Shown piece by piece: positions 44,178-56,204 of a stretch of 64,000 nucleotides of DNA (position 1 is the stretch's first letter; each line of letters opens with the position of its first letter). The notes beneath the pieces are model-generated. The model was not told the origin of the DNA. It did no database searches and worked only from the letters and a program-made list of their open reading frames with translations. Made by a program: the position numbers and the translations under genes. The stretch comes from Delphinapterus leucas (taxonomy: Eukaryota > Chordata > Mammalia > Artiodactyla > Monodontidae), in the NCBI RefSeq assembly GCF_002288925.2, contig NW_022098043.1, positions 7,516,732 to 7,580,731 of the forward strand. Reading direction: 5' to 3'.

Positions 44178-44832
44178 CTAGGGGAGGAGGAGGTGGTCAT
44201 AGCGGGAGCAGCAGAACCTAGAGTGAAGATTATGTCCAGTGTGACAAATGAGGGGACTGGGAACTCTAGCTGAGGATGTTTTAGATGAGAAGTACAAGAA
44301 GAAACTGTCAGGAAACCAGAGAGTCAATAAAAGTGAGGCTGATGGGGGGAGGAAAGTAGGAGAGATGATAGTGGTAGTTAGCAGTAGAAGGTACGGGAGA
44401 TGTGACGAGTAGCAGCAGATGCTGACTTTGGAAGCAGAGAACCAGCAGTGCACAGAGTATAGAATACCTTTGGTACCTGGGAATTCAGTGAGCCAGGCAC
44501 TGAATCCTCCTTTAGGCAGGTCAGTACTTTTAGCCCAGTAGCCTTGGGAGAACTGGTACTAGGGTTGGGGAGAGAACTGGCTTTTATTGTGCTGTGTAGG
44601 GAAGAGCTGAACTTTGAATAGTATAGTTACTATTGTGGGAACACAAGTAGCATGTCAGATCTAGGTATATTGTGAAAGCCATCCTATTATATGAGCCCAT
44701 CGTTGTCTTGTGAAAGGCAAAAAACCATAGCATTTAAATGTCGAACTAAGTGTAAAGAATAGAAATGGTGGTAAACTTAGTACAGTATTTTTCTGTACTA
44801 AGATAACGTCACTGCTTAGAAATGGAAAAGAG
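44178..44832. other. unique, GC-richer intronic DNA
   Basis: AG-rich between 44180 and 44450. The 91-residue minus-strand frame follows from the AG bias. Confidence 0.4.
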
Positions 44833-44957
44833 ATCAGTGGCTCTCAATCTTCACTGCCACCAGAATCTTCTGATGCCTGAGTCCCATTCTCCAGAGGTTC
44901 TCTAATTGCTTGGGATGAGGCCTAGGTAATTCTGAGGTTGAGAACAGAGCTGTGGAA
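44833..44957 (+). mobile_element. MER5-type hAT relic
   Basis: 'cagtggctctcaatcttcactgccaccagaatcttctgatgcc' to 'gaggcctaggtaattctgaggttgagaaca' shows MER5-family termini and body. Confidence 0.7.
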
Positions 44958-45873
44958 CAGGGAACCCACCGCCTAAGTGGGACTTCATAGGTCTTCTTTG
45001 CTGAAAGTGCTTTTCAGTGAAAGGAGCAGAAAGTATCCCCATTTTTTAGACCACATACGAACAAAATGATTTTCTTAACTTAGGGAAAGTGGCTCTGGTG
45101 ATTGAGAAGCCATTTCTATCTCGTATCTACAGGGAACTGTTAACTTTTTACAGATAATATACATTACAGTCTGTACTCAAATAGTTTTTACTGTATTGAT
45201 AATATATACCAGTTAATTTTGAGGATTGAATCAAATTCTCTCCTGACAGGTGTTGTATAATTGACCATTCTAATACAAGCAGAGTATGAGCAGGTGCTTT
45301 TGGCTTCAATAGATCAAATCTTTCTGGATTTAAAGCTGCAGTACAGTGTTTTTCAAATTTTTTAAGACAGTAAGAATTTATTCTCCCATGTACAGTGCCT
45401 GAATGTAAGAAACTTCCTAAATCTTTGGGATGGAAATGGCTCTAAATGAAATTTTCTAAAAGTGTAACTTTGTGGCTGTTTGCAGTGCTTTATTTGGGTA
45501 AACAGAAGTTTTTGTCTGGCTGGTGCTCTTAACTGTTTTGTATACTTCAGTAGAGGTTTATTTTACTGGTACAAGCTTAACTAAACAAGAGCCAAATACT
45601 CTATTGCTACATCCTTCGAGAGCTTGTTCTAAGGAAGGCTTATATTGAGGAGGGGTCTGTTAATCTTTTCTCAGTGGTACTGTTATCATGAATTAAATAA
45701 TTAAGATTCAATTCCGAAGCCAGAAAAAGTCTTTTGTGGATATTGTGGCAGGGATTTAGATTTTTAAAAACCAGTTCAGTACTATATTGATATAGAATTT
45801 ATTGCCTTTTCTGGCAGGTGATCTCATTTTCTGGTCTGAATTTTATCATAATGTAATCCACAAATAAACTTTT
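44958..45873. other. unique intronic DNA
   Basis: Nothing recognised. Confidence 0.4.
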
Positions 45874-46080
45874 GTTTTTAAGAAAAAGTTTATTTGGTTG
45901 CACTGGGTATTAGTTGCAGCAGGTGGGCTCTTTAGTTGTGGCTCGCAGGCTCCTTAGTTGTGGCATGTGAACTCTTAGTTGCGGCATGCATGTGGACTCT
46001 AGTTCCTTGACCAGGGATTGAACCCAGGCCTCCTGCATTGGGAGCGCGGAGCCTGAACCATTGCGCCACCAGGGAAGTCT
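45874..46080 (-). mobile_element. CHR-family SINE, third subtype
   Basis: Inverted, same subtype as 19785-19980 ('gttgcactgggtattagttgcagcagg' and 'gcatgcatgtggactctagttccttgacc'). CCACAAATAA(A/G)CTTTT duplicates at both sides. Confidence 0.92.
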
Positions 46081-46869
46081 CCACAAATAAGCTTTTTTAT
46101 AGAGTCGTGGTGGTGGTTAGGTACAAAGAAATACTGTCCCTGGTATTTAAAGAAATGTAATGTGAGATGTTAAGGTTCATTTTTGTATTAAATATTTCAT
46201 TTTACAGAGTATGATGTGAAATCAGTTTACTTGTCAAAATTGTCTCATTTTAAAATTCTGTTTATTATGGTAAATATTTCTAGAGTTGGATTGAAGAAAG
46301 AGTGTCCTGACAAGTACGGCTATTGAGATGGGTGATGAGTGACATTAAAGTGCACTCCAGCTCGTATAGGGTAGTGCTCATTAAGTATCTGTTTTTGAGG
46401 TAACAAAGAGTAAGAGTAATTGGATGGTCCTAATGCAGAATAAAACACATATTATGACTTAATGAATGGTTGAGTTGCCTAAAACATTCTTTTTAAAAAG
46501 TCCAAAGCCATAATTAAGTAGGAGCAGTATTTGTGTTAGATAACATTTAAAATACAGCCCTTTTAATTTTCTAGCAGCCATGTTTCTGGGGCTGAAAAGA
46601 GATTCCTTTCAGAAATGAATAATGTCTCTCCAGGAGTACGTCTTGAAGAGGCCTTGAGAACAGCCCAACAATTGAACTGTGATAAAGTACCAAAAAATAT
46701 TTTCTATTCATCTACCTTAAAGCAGAGATTGATCATATAGTCTTCACTTTTTTTTTTTTTGAGGAAGAGTTCCACTCCCACATCCAAAATATAAGCCGTG
46801 GAAAAGAATTCTTAGTTTGCTAGAGTATAAAGACTGCATTATCGAAAGTGAAGTTTCTTTTTGAAAAGA
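46081..46869. other. unique intronic DNA
   Basis: Nothing recognised. Confidence 0.4.
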
Positions 46870-47065
46870 GAGACCTGGCTGTGAATCCCAGTTCTACCAG
46901 TTATTAATTATGAGATCTTGGTAAGTTAAACCTCCTTCCAAGTGGAATTTTGCCATCTAAGTGGAAATAACAATACCTACATCACAGGATGGTATGAGGA
47001 TTAAATCAAAAAACAGATGCAAAGGCCCTGGCACATGCTGGATGCTTAATAAATGTCCATTGCTT
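46870..47065 (+). repeat. MIR SINE
   Basis: 'gacctggctgtgaatcccagttctaccagttattaattatgagatcttggtaagttaa...ggatggtatgaggattaaatc...ggccctggcacatgctggatgcttaataaatg' is a good sense MIR running into its 3' end. Confidence 0.82.
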
Positions 47066-47098
47066 TTCCTATGCTACGGTAGCTTTGCAATATTTACC

Positions 47099-47429
47099 TT
47101 TTTTTAAAAAAAATTTGTTTTTGTCTGTGTTGGATCTTTGTTGCTGCACGCAGGCTTCCTCTAGTTGCAGTGAGTGGGGGCTACTCTTTGTTGCGGTGCA
47201 CGGCCTTCTCATTGTGGTGGCTTCTCGTGTTGCGGAGCACAGGCTCTAGGCATGCGGGCTTTAGTAGTTGTGGCACGCGGCCTCAGTAGTTGTGGTGTGC
47301 AGGCTCAGTAGTTGTGGCGCATGGGCTTAGTTGCTCTGTGGCATGTGGGATCTTCCCGGACCAGGGCTTGAACCTGTGTCCCCTGCCTTGCCAGGCGGAT
47401 TCTTAACCACTGCGGCACCAGGGAAGTCC
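47099..47429 (-). mobile_element. long CHR-type SINE
   Basis: Inverted, from GTCTGTGTTGGATCTTTG to GCACCAGGGAAGTCC. It lies directly after the MIR. Confidence 0.9.
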
Positions 47430-49689
47430 TAACATTTTTTTTTTTTAAGTTGGGAATTAATTTTAGGTAATGAATTCTTATCTACCCTGGCATTGTATTT
47501 CAGTATCATACGTTTCTGGGACTTCTTCTAAAATCTTTAATACCAGTTTACAGCTGTATTCATCATTACTGAAATCCTGGCCTTGTTACATAGGTATTTT
47601 AATATTATCACTTAATGTTGTTAAGTGATAATATTAGTTTGACTGTCACTGTATTTATTACCCCAGTAAAATTGTTTAAAAAAAAACACCTCACACCTCA
47701 AGGCAAAGCTGATACATAGAGTGGTTTAGAAATCCCAGGTTAATCACTCAGAAAGCCATGGTAATAACCTTGATGCTGTCTAGAAACACAGACAGGTTCA
47801 TCTGTGAACTTTTCCAAAAGTCATTCAGCGGTGTGAACTCTCAAGCAAACATTATAGTACACAAAAAGGAAAAATTCTGTTCAGTAGGCACCTCTGTTAT
47901 TTGCTTCTTTGAGAAGCAGTCCTCATTGTGTTATGATGTATTTGGAAAAAAGTCCAAGTGCTAAAACAGGTTATTAGTTTTTGGTTTAGGTATACCATCT
48001 TTTATTTTGCCTCTCACTAATACTTCTCTACAACCTTCTAACTCTTCTTTTGACCATTTGTTCATTGCTCTGTAGAATACTCAGCAAAAGAAATTAAAGG
48101 TGACATCTGATCGATGGGTGTTACTTTTTGATGGTAACTCTTTTAATATCAATAGATTTCAAGATGAAAGTGTTTGAAAATCATACCAGATATGATGACC
48201 TGGAATTTCTGCAAAGCTTATTAGTTTTGTGGTGTCTCACTGTAATCAGTATCATAAGGCATTTATTTCAACAGCTGAAATGTTTTTCTAACTAAATCAA
48301 ATAAAACAAGAATTGTTCTGCTTCAAGACAAGAGCGGGAGAAGGGGGTGGAGGAGAGATGGTGTACTATCTATTAGTATTTGGGTAGATTAGTTGTATTT
48401 TGTTTTAGCCAAAGCTTGATTCAGATTTATCCCAAATCGTCTATTAGAGCCATGCTTTGATTTAGACTTACAATGTGCATTTTAAAAGTTTATCAGATGA
48501 GCCATGACATCAGGAATGAACAGTTCTGCCAAAGATTAACTAGTAATAAGACAGACCTAATGAGAATTTGTCTGGGGAGACATTGTTTTTCATCTTTCAT
48601 GTCTGTCATCTTGCTGGAATTTTATGAAAATGAAAAATTATAGGAAATTGAATGATCTGCAGAAAAATGCCTGTGCTATATTCCCAGTGTTATGGCTGAC
48701 AGAAAAAAATTGGAGCTAATAAATAAGATCTAGTAGTCCATATAGATTTGTTGTGGTAAATAGCATTTATGTAGTTTGATTTCTTCTCAAACCTATTTGT
48801 AAAGCAATTTTATTGAATATACTTTTTCCTACTTACCAGTTTTACTATTACGATGATCTGTTTGAATTAATAGCTAGATTTTCTTAGAAGGCCATTCTTC
48901 CCATACATACTTGGGTGCCAGATATTTGTAGAGTGCATACCGTGTGCTAGGCACAAATGGGCTTATTTGGAAAAGACGCCCTCACAAAGTTTAAGCAAGA
49001 TAGTCTCCTTATAAACTGCCAACTCTGTATTTAAGCCATTATTTCTCTGAGAAGATTAAATAGTCCAGTTTAGTGACTATGTATTCTAAGCTCCAGAAGA
49101 AGCTTATTAGTCCTAGAATCAGGAAACTTGCCTTCTGCTATTTATTTGCTTATCTGCATAAATTTTTATTCCATAGTAGTTAGAGTGCTTGTAGAATCTC
49201 TGCTAACATCCTGTTACTGGACCTTCTGGAACGGTCTAGTTATCAGGTTTCTTCCTTAGCACCCTTTCCATGTGCTCACCCACCATCCCTCTGTCTTCTT
49301 ACTCTCCAGAAATCCTTTCAAGTAGATATTATTCGTTTTAAAATTTTCTTTAAGGCAGGCTCAGCATTGCTGTGGCCCTTTATTACTCTGTCTAGGTCCT
49401 TGACCTATGACCCATGTGTAGCATATGTGTATACTGCTTTCCTTATTGCTATCATCGCTAATTTTCCAGAGCAAATTTCCACACTCTTTAAGGATTTTAG
49501 CATTTGGCGCACAATTTACTTTTCCATTTTACTTTCTGCCATTTACCATGAGGATATCTAGCATTCATTTGTTGTCCCGTTAGACTGTTGCTGTGGGCTC
49601 CTGGATTCATCCTCTGTTTTTCCCTTTTTTCACTTTCCCAGAACAATCGTATATGAACACATATTCAGCAACCCATATGTACATAGTCT
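47430..49689. other. long unique stretch, low repeat content
   Basis: About 2.3 kb without a nameable transposon apart from worn L2-like words near 48935. It contains the perfect stem-loop at 47600-47636. No exon with both splice sites was recognised. Confidence 0.45.
47600..47636. repeat. perfect 16-bp inverted repeat, 5-nt loop
   Basis: Arms 47600-47615 (TAATATTATCACTTAA) and 47621-47636 are exact reverse complements around TGTTG. Confidence 0.93.
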
Positions 49690-49789
49690 AGACCTGCACT
49701 GTTCACTATAATAGCACTAGAGTCACCTGTGGCTTTTGAGCACTTGAAACAATTAGTACAAATTGAGATGTGCTATAAAATGTAAAATA
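49690..49789. repeat. ancient MER-type repeat
   Basis: 'ctgcactgttcactataatagcactagagtcacctgtggcttttgagcacttgaaac...aaattgagatgtgctataaaatgtaaaataca' matches a common old mammalian repeat I recognise but cannot name with certainty. Confidence 0.5.
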
Positions 49790-50045
49790 CAGTTGTCTCT
49801 TGGTATCTGCATGGGGTTGTTTCACAGGACCACCCTCCACAGATGACAGCAAAATCTGCTGATGCTTACTTCTGTTATATAAAATGGTATAGCGTCTGCG
49901 TATAATCTATGCACGTCCTTACGGATAAGGCATACTTTGGAGATACTGCAGGTTCAGTTCTGGATCACTGGAATAAAATGAATATCACAATAAAGCAGGT
50001 TGCATAAATTTTTTGATTTCTCAGTGCACGTAAAGGTTACGTTTA

Positions 50046-50387
50046 GGGACTTCCCTGGTGGCTCAGTGGTTAAGAATCCTCCTGCCATTGCAGGGGACAC
50101 AGGGTCGAGTCCTGATCTGGGAAGATCCCACATGCCACGGAGCAACTAAGCCCGTGTGCCACATCTACTAGCCTGTGCTGTAGAGCCCGTGAGCCACAAC
50201 TACTGAGCCCACGTGCCACAACTACTGAAGCCCGGGCGCCTAGAGCCCATGCTCTGCAACAAGAGAAGCCACCGCAATGAGAAGCCCCACGCACCACAAC
50301 GAAGAGTAGCCCCCGCTCGCGCAACTAGAAAAAAGCCCGTGTGCAGCAATGAAGACCCAACGCAGCCAAAAATAAATAAAATAAAAA
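50046..50387 (+). mobile_element. long CHR-type SINE inside Tigger1 left arm
   Basis: Sense copy, GGGACTTCCCTGGTGGCTC to an AATAAATAAAATAAAA tail. GTTACGTTTA and GTTATGTTTA mark the duplicated target within Tigger sequence. Confidence 0.93.
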
Positions 50388-50523
50388 ACGTTATGTTTAC
50401 ACTATACAGTAGTCTTATTAAATGTGCAAAAACATTATGTCTAAAAAAGTGTACATACCTTAATTCAAAAATACTTTATTACTAAAAAATGTTAACCATT
50501 GTCTGACAATGAAGGATTGCCAC

Positions 50524-50951
50524 CGTCAATTTTAATAATATAATAGCCAGTTATTTTACCAGCAAAGGCAGACTTATTCAGGAATAGCCAGAGGAATCCC
50601 GATTTGGAAAATGCAGGTCATGGTGTACCGCAGGCAAATCCAAAAAACAAGGAAGGGGAACTTGCTTTTGTACGGGAAAAAGGAGAGTTGGGAAGTGCTG
50701 TGAGAACCACAGAGTCCATTGGAAGAATCTAGGAGTCCAAAGTATAGAGGCTTCTCATTGGCTGGGCTGTCGTGGAGTGGAGAGATGTTTTCTTCTTTCT
50801 GCGGGATAGTAAAGTAGAGGCAGAGTCCTATTGGAGATGGAGGCCTGTGGTTCTTCTGTTTGGAGCAATTGATGATGCATGGCAGGGCGTGAGAGCTCCT
50901 CCCTACAGGTCTGTTCTGACTCCAGTTTTGGCTGAGGTGTCTTTAATTTCA
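50524..50951 (-). repeat. ERV 3' LTR
   Basis: Aligns over its length with 58392-58824: 'ttattcaggaatagccagaggaat', 'gcaaatccaa(a/g)aaacaaggaagggga', 'tggagcaattgatgatgc', 'tctgactccagttttggctgagg'. It ends TTTAATTTCA. The inverted polyadenylation signal lies near the left edge. Confidence 0.9.
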
Positions 50952-50953
50952 CG

Positions 50954-50964
50954 TTTCCCCTTTT
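50954..50964 (-). promoter_or_regulatory. ERV polypurine tract
   Basis: The minus strand reads AAAAGGGGAAA immediately before the LTR start TGAAATTAAAG, the standard plus-strand primer position. Confidence 0.85.
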
Positions 50965-52290
50965 GATCAAGACCTTTCCTCAAAAACATCACTAATCAAG
51001 AGTCAGAATTTCCACATGTAGTTGTTTGTTTTTCAGTGCCAGGAAGGCCCTTCCCTGGTTGTAATGTCCCCTGTTGAAGGGGAAGTATCATACACAAATC
51101 AGAACCCTCATCAGGTTGCCTTTGAGTAACAGGAAAAGGTACTAGGGAGAACTCTCAGGCATTTCTTGTTAAAAGTTCATATTTAGTCAAGGTTGTAAGC
51201 AGTAGAATTTATCTTGAAGGCTGAGCTAGCATTATTTTACTAGGCATGCCACTTTTACAAAGGTTCAACAAGTAATAGGTACCAAACTTAAAAAACAGTA
51301 TATAAAGCAGAATTAAAGACAACATTCTAAAACCAGTTTGCAGGAGGGTTCTAAACCAGGAGCCTAGACCTGAAGGTATCCAGCTGAATAAATGACAGTT
51401 GGTTGTCAGGTGAAATTTGCTGTAACCAATGTGCTTGCTCTTTAATTTTATGTAAATTGGGTCTCTACTTCCCCAGAGGTATTTATCCATGTACAACAAA
51501 AGGTGTTTGCTGTTGCACAGAGGCCTCCTTGCTCAGCAAGTAGGTAATCAAGGGCTCTGAAGTTATCCAAAACCACCTTGGCCAGTGAGTTTAGTGATTG
51601 TTCCTGAGTTGAAACTGAATTGGCTGTGGGGTCAGCTAAATCACCTAGTGTCAGGAAGAAATTCCTGATACTTGTTCATTGGCACTCAGTCTGATCTGTG
51701 GGAAGAAAGCTCTCCCTATGAGGGCAAAGCCAGAATCACATACACTTCCTGTAAGTTCTTGCTTAGGGCAGTTATAGATGATTAATGGGATGGACCAATG
51801 AGAGGCTTCTGTTTGGTATGTAGGGAGAATAGGACAGTGAATACAACACAGGCACACTGTCCTTGTATTCTCCAGCTATCAAGGCAATGAGTTGCCCACG
51901 CCTAAAAGCCATTCCCCAAACTTCCAAATCTGAAAGTGTAACCAGAGGGAGTACATAAGCCCCCCACATAAGTGATAGTATCTATGGATTCATTCATTGG
52001 TATAGAGGCATTAGCATTACTTACCAAGGCTCAGATATTACATTGTTACACACTGAGAGGGTTACCTCCATAGAACTTTTTATGCAAATATTGAAAAGAT
52101 CTTGTTTTCTTATCCCAGGGCTGGATCAAAATGAAGCAAGGAATACGTTTAGGCGGGTTTAGCGCCCTGACTCTATGAAATGGTACTGTGGAACAATTTG
52201 GACAAACAACAGCATCTGGAACCCCAGTGAAATCACTTATAGGGTGAACCAAAGGGCCAGTGCTGTCTTGGAGGGACTGAAGTTTCCTTT

Positions 52291-52497
52291 TTTTTTTTTT
52301 TTTTTTCGGTACGCGGGCCTCTCACTGTTGTGGCCTCTCCCGTTGCGGAGCACAGGCTCTGGATGTGCAGGCTCAGCGGCCATGGCTCACGGGCCTAGCC
52401 ACTCCCCAGCATGTGGGATCTTCCCGGACCAGGGCATGAACCCCTGTCCCCTGCATCGGCAGACGGACTCTCAACCACTGCGCCACCAGGGAAGCCC
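52291..52497 (-). mobile_element. short CHR-type SINE in env
   Basis: Inverted, from CGGTACGCGGGCC to CCACCAGGGAAGCCCC. CTGAAGTTTCCTTTTT occurs at both sides (52278 and 52498). Confidence 0.94.
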
Positions 52498-52514
52498 CTG
52501 AAGTTTCCTTTTTT

Positions 52515-52682
52515 AAAAAAATTTTAAGCGGATTTAAATATATATATATATATATATTTATTTATTTGGCTGTGCTGGGTCTTAGTTGCTGCATGTGGGA
52601 TATAGTTCCCTGACCAGGGATCGAACCTGGGCCCCCTGCATTGGAAGTGCAGAGTCTAAACCACTAAATCACCAGGGAAGGC
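52515..52682 (-). mobile_element. short CHR-family SINE in env, older neighbour
   Basis: Inverted head-only SINE with a (TA)n tail (about 52539-52558). GGGGACTGAGGTTTCTG after it matches GGGACTGAAGTTTCC at 52273, so its own target was later reused by the SINE at 52291. Confidence 0.88.
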
Positions 52683-52913
52683 CGGGGACTGAGGTTTCTG
52701 ATGGCAAATCCAGCAGTCAGAGAGGTTTCCGCCTTGCGCAAGGGATTGGGAAATTCGGATGAGGGCACTGTCATTCCATGGAAGGGAGGGAGAAAAACGT
52801 GTAAGAAACAGTATTGAAAGAAAGCTATATAGGCCTAGTCCAGACATGTTGGGAAAGCTGTCACCCTCAGATGTCATCTGATTCAGATCCTAGTGAGCTT
52901 TATATTTAGGTTG

Positions 52914-53126
52914 TCAGATGGTGTGCAGATCCAGTTGGGGTTCACTGTCTTCTTCTGGTGATACATATGGATCCTGGAGTTTGGCAGCATGAGGATTAGT
53001 CAGCAGTATCTGATACAGGGGTTCTTCTAGTGAGGCTGGAGAGAGTCCTTTAGGAGGTGTCTTTTCCAGTACACAAAATCTCCAGGATGTAGAGTGTGAT
53101 ATATTTTTCTTCTCTCGTGATTGCAC
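52914..53126 (-). pseudogene. ERV pol remnant, integrase C-terminus
   Basis: A 70-residue minus-strand frame contains 'LYQILLTNPHAAKLQD', which resembles the C-terminal tail of class I retroviral integrases just upstream of env. This is the only recognisable piece of pol. Confidence 0.6.
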
Positions 53127-54879
53127 TGTGAAACGAGTTCTCTACCAGAGCATAGTTATTTTTAATGGAAGCAATTAGACCTTTACAATATGGAACTATG
53201 TCTCCCTTTATCAATTGTGGATCAAAAGAAGCGGGACCCAGGTGCTTCAGGCATCCTGTTACAAGAATAGACTCCTGTAAAACCGATGCAAATATGTATA
53301 CATTTTATCTATGCAAATATATACATGAAAAACAGGAGTATTTAATGAGAGTTTCAGAATTTGGGGGGAACCAGATAGAAAAAAATAAATTCTTCAACCT
53401 TTGCTGTGAAGATAACACTTTACCAAATTGTTGTAAGTTATAGATAGCTTAAAGGAGAAGAAGAAAAATAAAGGACCCTTTACATGTGGAAAGCAAAACA
53501 TTAAAGCAGTCGATTTTCAACTGGAGTTTTAGAAATCCTTACCCAGTTCAGTATTATGATTTTAAAGTTATCAAAAAACTGTGTTCCAGAATACCCATCA
53601 GAGTCCTGAATTTCTTTAAAGATGAAACATATTTACAAAAGCATTAGAATAAAGCAGTATAAATGGCAAAGACTTGAAAATGCCCATTTAAAGATCTGAT
53701 GAGAGTTCACTATAATGGGACTGAGAAGGGAATCTGCCTATTTCTGTGACATACATTTAAAAATTATGACTAATAACATTATATCAGGACATCTTGGAAT
53801 TTCAGGAATTTGATACAGTTTTGAACACTTATATTAACATACACCTATACAAATAAGGTAAAAAAGATTCAGTAATCCTTCTTACATGACAAGCCTCATA
53901 TGTAATTTAATATATCAAATAAGACTGATTCATTCAGCGTTTTACCAGGTGAGAGACAAATCTTTTTAGATTCTCCATGGGCCCTCTGGGAGAACCCAAA
54001 ATTAGTTTAAAGTAAAAAAAAAAAAAAAAAAAAGATTTCATTTAGAACCTGATTTTTGGGAAGTTTGTCAAAAATATCAAAAGGTTTTGGACATTTGATC
54101 CAGTGGGACCACAGATTACTATGAAATGATAATTATCTACTTGACTAAAGTAATAAAAGATTACAAAGACAAATAAAAAAGGTTATGTGGTTGTAAGGGA
54201 AACTTACAACTTTTAATATTGAGATTTAGTTTTCTTTAATAATCAAAGACTTGGTTAAGCCAACATGAAACACAAAAGAATTTTGGTAAACTACAATTTT
54301 TGTTTCTAAGGAGACTAATTAAAGATAAGGAAAAGACTTCGACAGTCTTTTATCAGGAGCAGACCACTATTCTAAGAAGACTTTGTTCTTTTAGCAAATG
54401 AAAGTAAGTTTTTTAGTTTTATATAAGTACACCACTGATTGTAAACCTTATTTTTAAAGTCCTTATAATATTTAGCCAGCTTGACCACACATAAAGCTCC
54501 TTTTTTCAAAGATTCCTTTTCCACAAATATTCTGCAACTTACTATTTACATTCAGTTTTTGTCCTGTCTTTCCACTTTCCTATTCTGAAACAATCAGTCT
54601 CGCTTTAAAACAAAATTACTTTCTTTTCCTCCACAAAATGTATTTCCCTTCCTCATACCTTTTCTTATCAAAAAAACACATCCAACTTTTCCCTTATTTC
54701 TTGTAGCATTAAACAATTATGAATGGTCTGTTACTGGAAAATTTATGAATATGCTTCATAATTCCTAAAAGCATATTTTCTTCATAGTAAGTTTTCCAAT
54801 GTGGATATGCTTCATAATTCCTAAAAGCATATTTTCTTCATAGTAAGTTTTCCAATGTGGCATGTTTACCAAGAGACCC
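53127..54879 (-). other. AT-rich ERV internal tract without recognised genes
   Basis: This lies where pol would be expected but no RT, RNase H or protease motif was seen in any frame. It includes a poly-A run at 54007-54032 and a 56-bp tandem duplication. Confidence 0.5.
54749..54860. repeat. perfect 56-bp tandem duplication
   Basis: 54749-54804 and 54805-54860 are identical (unit starts ATATGCTTCATAATTCC and ends TTTTCCAATGTGG). Confidence 0.95.
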
Positions 54880-54890
54880 AAGTATCTTTT

Positions 54891-56014
54891 TAATTTTTAA
54901 AAATTTTTATTGAAGTATAGTTGATTTACAGTGTTGTGTTTCTGATGTACATCAAAGTGATTCAGTTACTTTTATATATATATATACATATATTTGAATG
55001 TATATATATTTTTTCATAATCTTTTCCATTATGGTTTATTATAGGGTATTGAATATAGTTCCCTGCACTATACAGTAGAACCTTGTTGTTTATCTATTTT
55101 ATATATGGTAGTTTGTATCTACTAATTCCAAACTCCTGATTTATCCCTTGTCCACCCCCTTTCTCCTTTGGTAACCATAAGTTTGTTTTCTGTGTCTGTG
55201 AGTCTGTTTCTGTTTTGTAAATAAGTTCATTTGTGTCATATTTTAGATTCCACATATAAGTGATATCACATGGTATTTGTCTTTCTCTTTCTGATTTACT
55301 TCATTTAATATGATAATCTCTGGGTCCATCCATGTTGCTGCAAATGGCATTATTACATTCTTTTTTATGGCTGAGTAGTATTCGATTGGTATATATACCA
55401 CATCTTCTTTATCCATTTATCTATTGATGGACATTTAGGTTGCTTCCATGTCTTGTCTATTGTAAATAGTGCTGCTATGAACATTGGGGTGCATGTATCT
55501 TTCCGAATTATAGTTTTCTCCAGATATATGCCCAGGAGTGGGATTGCTGGATCATATGGCAACTCTATTTTTGGTTTTTTGAGGAACCCAGGAATGGGAT
55601 TGCTGGATCATATGGCAACTCTATTTTCGGTTTTTTGAGGACCCTCCATACTTTTTTCCATAGTGGCTGCACCAGTTTACCTTCCCAGCAACAGTGTAGA
55701 AGGGTTCCCTTTTCTCCACACCCTCTCCAGCATTTAATATTTGTAGACTTTTTAATGATGACCATTCTGACTGGTATGAGGTGATACCTCATTGTAGTTT
55801 TGATTTGCATTTCTCTAATAATTAGAGATGTTGAGTATCTTTTCATGTCCCTGTTGGCCATCTGTATGTCTTCTTTGGAGAAATGTCTTATGTCTGTTTT
55901 TCCATTGGGTTGTTTGTTTTTTTTGTTATTGAGTTGTATGAGCTGTTTGTATATTTTGGAAATTAAGCCCTTGTCGGTTGCAAATATTTTCTCCCAGTTC
56001 GTAGTTTTAAACTC
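54891..56014 (-). mobile_element. 5'-truncated L1 inside the ERV
   Basis: Inverted L1: the 3' UTR starts 'tttttattgaagtatagttgatttacagtg'. The ORF2 C-terminus includes frames 55365-55562 and 55565-55861 with the Cys/His knuckle ([18 protein letters not shown], last Cys lost). It ends near 56014. The duplication aagtatcttttta / aaatatcttta flanks it. Confidence 0.9.
55531..55642. repeat. 56-bp tandem duplication in the L1
   Basis: CCCAGGAGTGGGATTGCTGG (55531) recurs as CCCAGGAATGGGATTGCTGG (55587) with the following 36 bases nearly identical. It is absent from the sister L1 copies at 5880 and 26340, so it arose in this copy. Confidence 0.9.
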
Positions 56015-56204
56015 AAATATCTTTAGTTCCTTTGTAAAGGAAGCCCAAAATGGATGAACTTATTTTCAGTAATGTTTCAGTATTTTATGTTATTTGGGAA
56101 TGATCTAGATATTTAATAACTACCCATCATTTAATTGAACTTAGCAAAACTGTAAAGTTTCAGGTTGCCAAAAAATTTGGGAAGCTACTTAAAAGGTTTA
56201 TCTA

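Larger units (their letters stand above)
50970..52885 (-). pseudogene. ERV env remnant
   Basis: Retroviral envelope gene, which in life makes the surface and transmembrane entry glycoprotein. Visible parts on the minus strand: a hydrophobic leader near 52790-52830; a CWIC (C-x2-C) surface-subunit motif at about 52704-52715; further SU-like frames at 52252-52046 and 51969-51651; a stretch at about 51500-51620 matching the heptad/'GGLC' part of a class I TM ectodomain; a membrane span at about 51385-51250. Frames shift repeatedly and two SINEs (52291-52682) split the SU part. No functional protein can be made from this copy. Confidence 0.75.

Noticed and set aside
47758..47964. 68-residue frame in a repeat-poor region, considered as an exon
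   Set aside because: No acceptor/donor pair in a consistent phase and no conserved motif could be recognised.
50504..50530. ERV target-site duplication
   Set aside because: Left flank (around 'ttgccac') and right flank ('tactgca') do not give a convincing 4-6 bp match; likely mutated, so no duplication is claimed.
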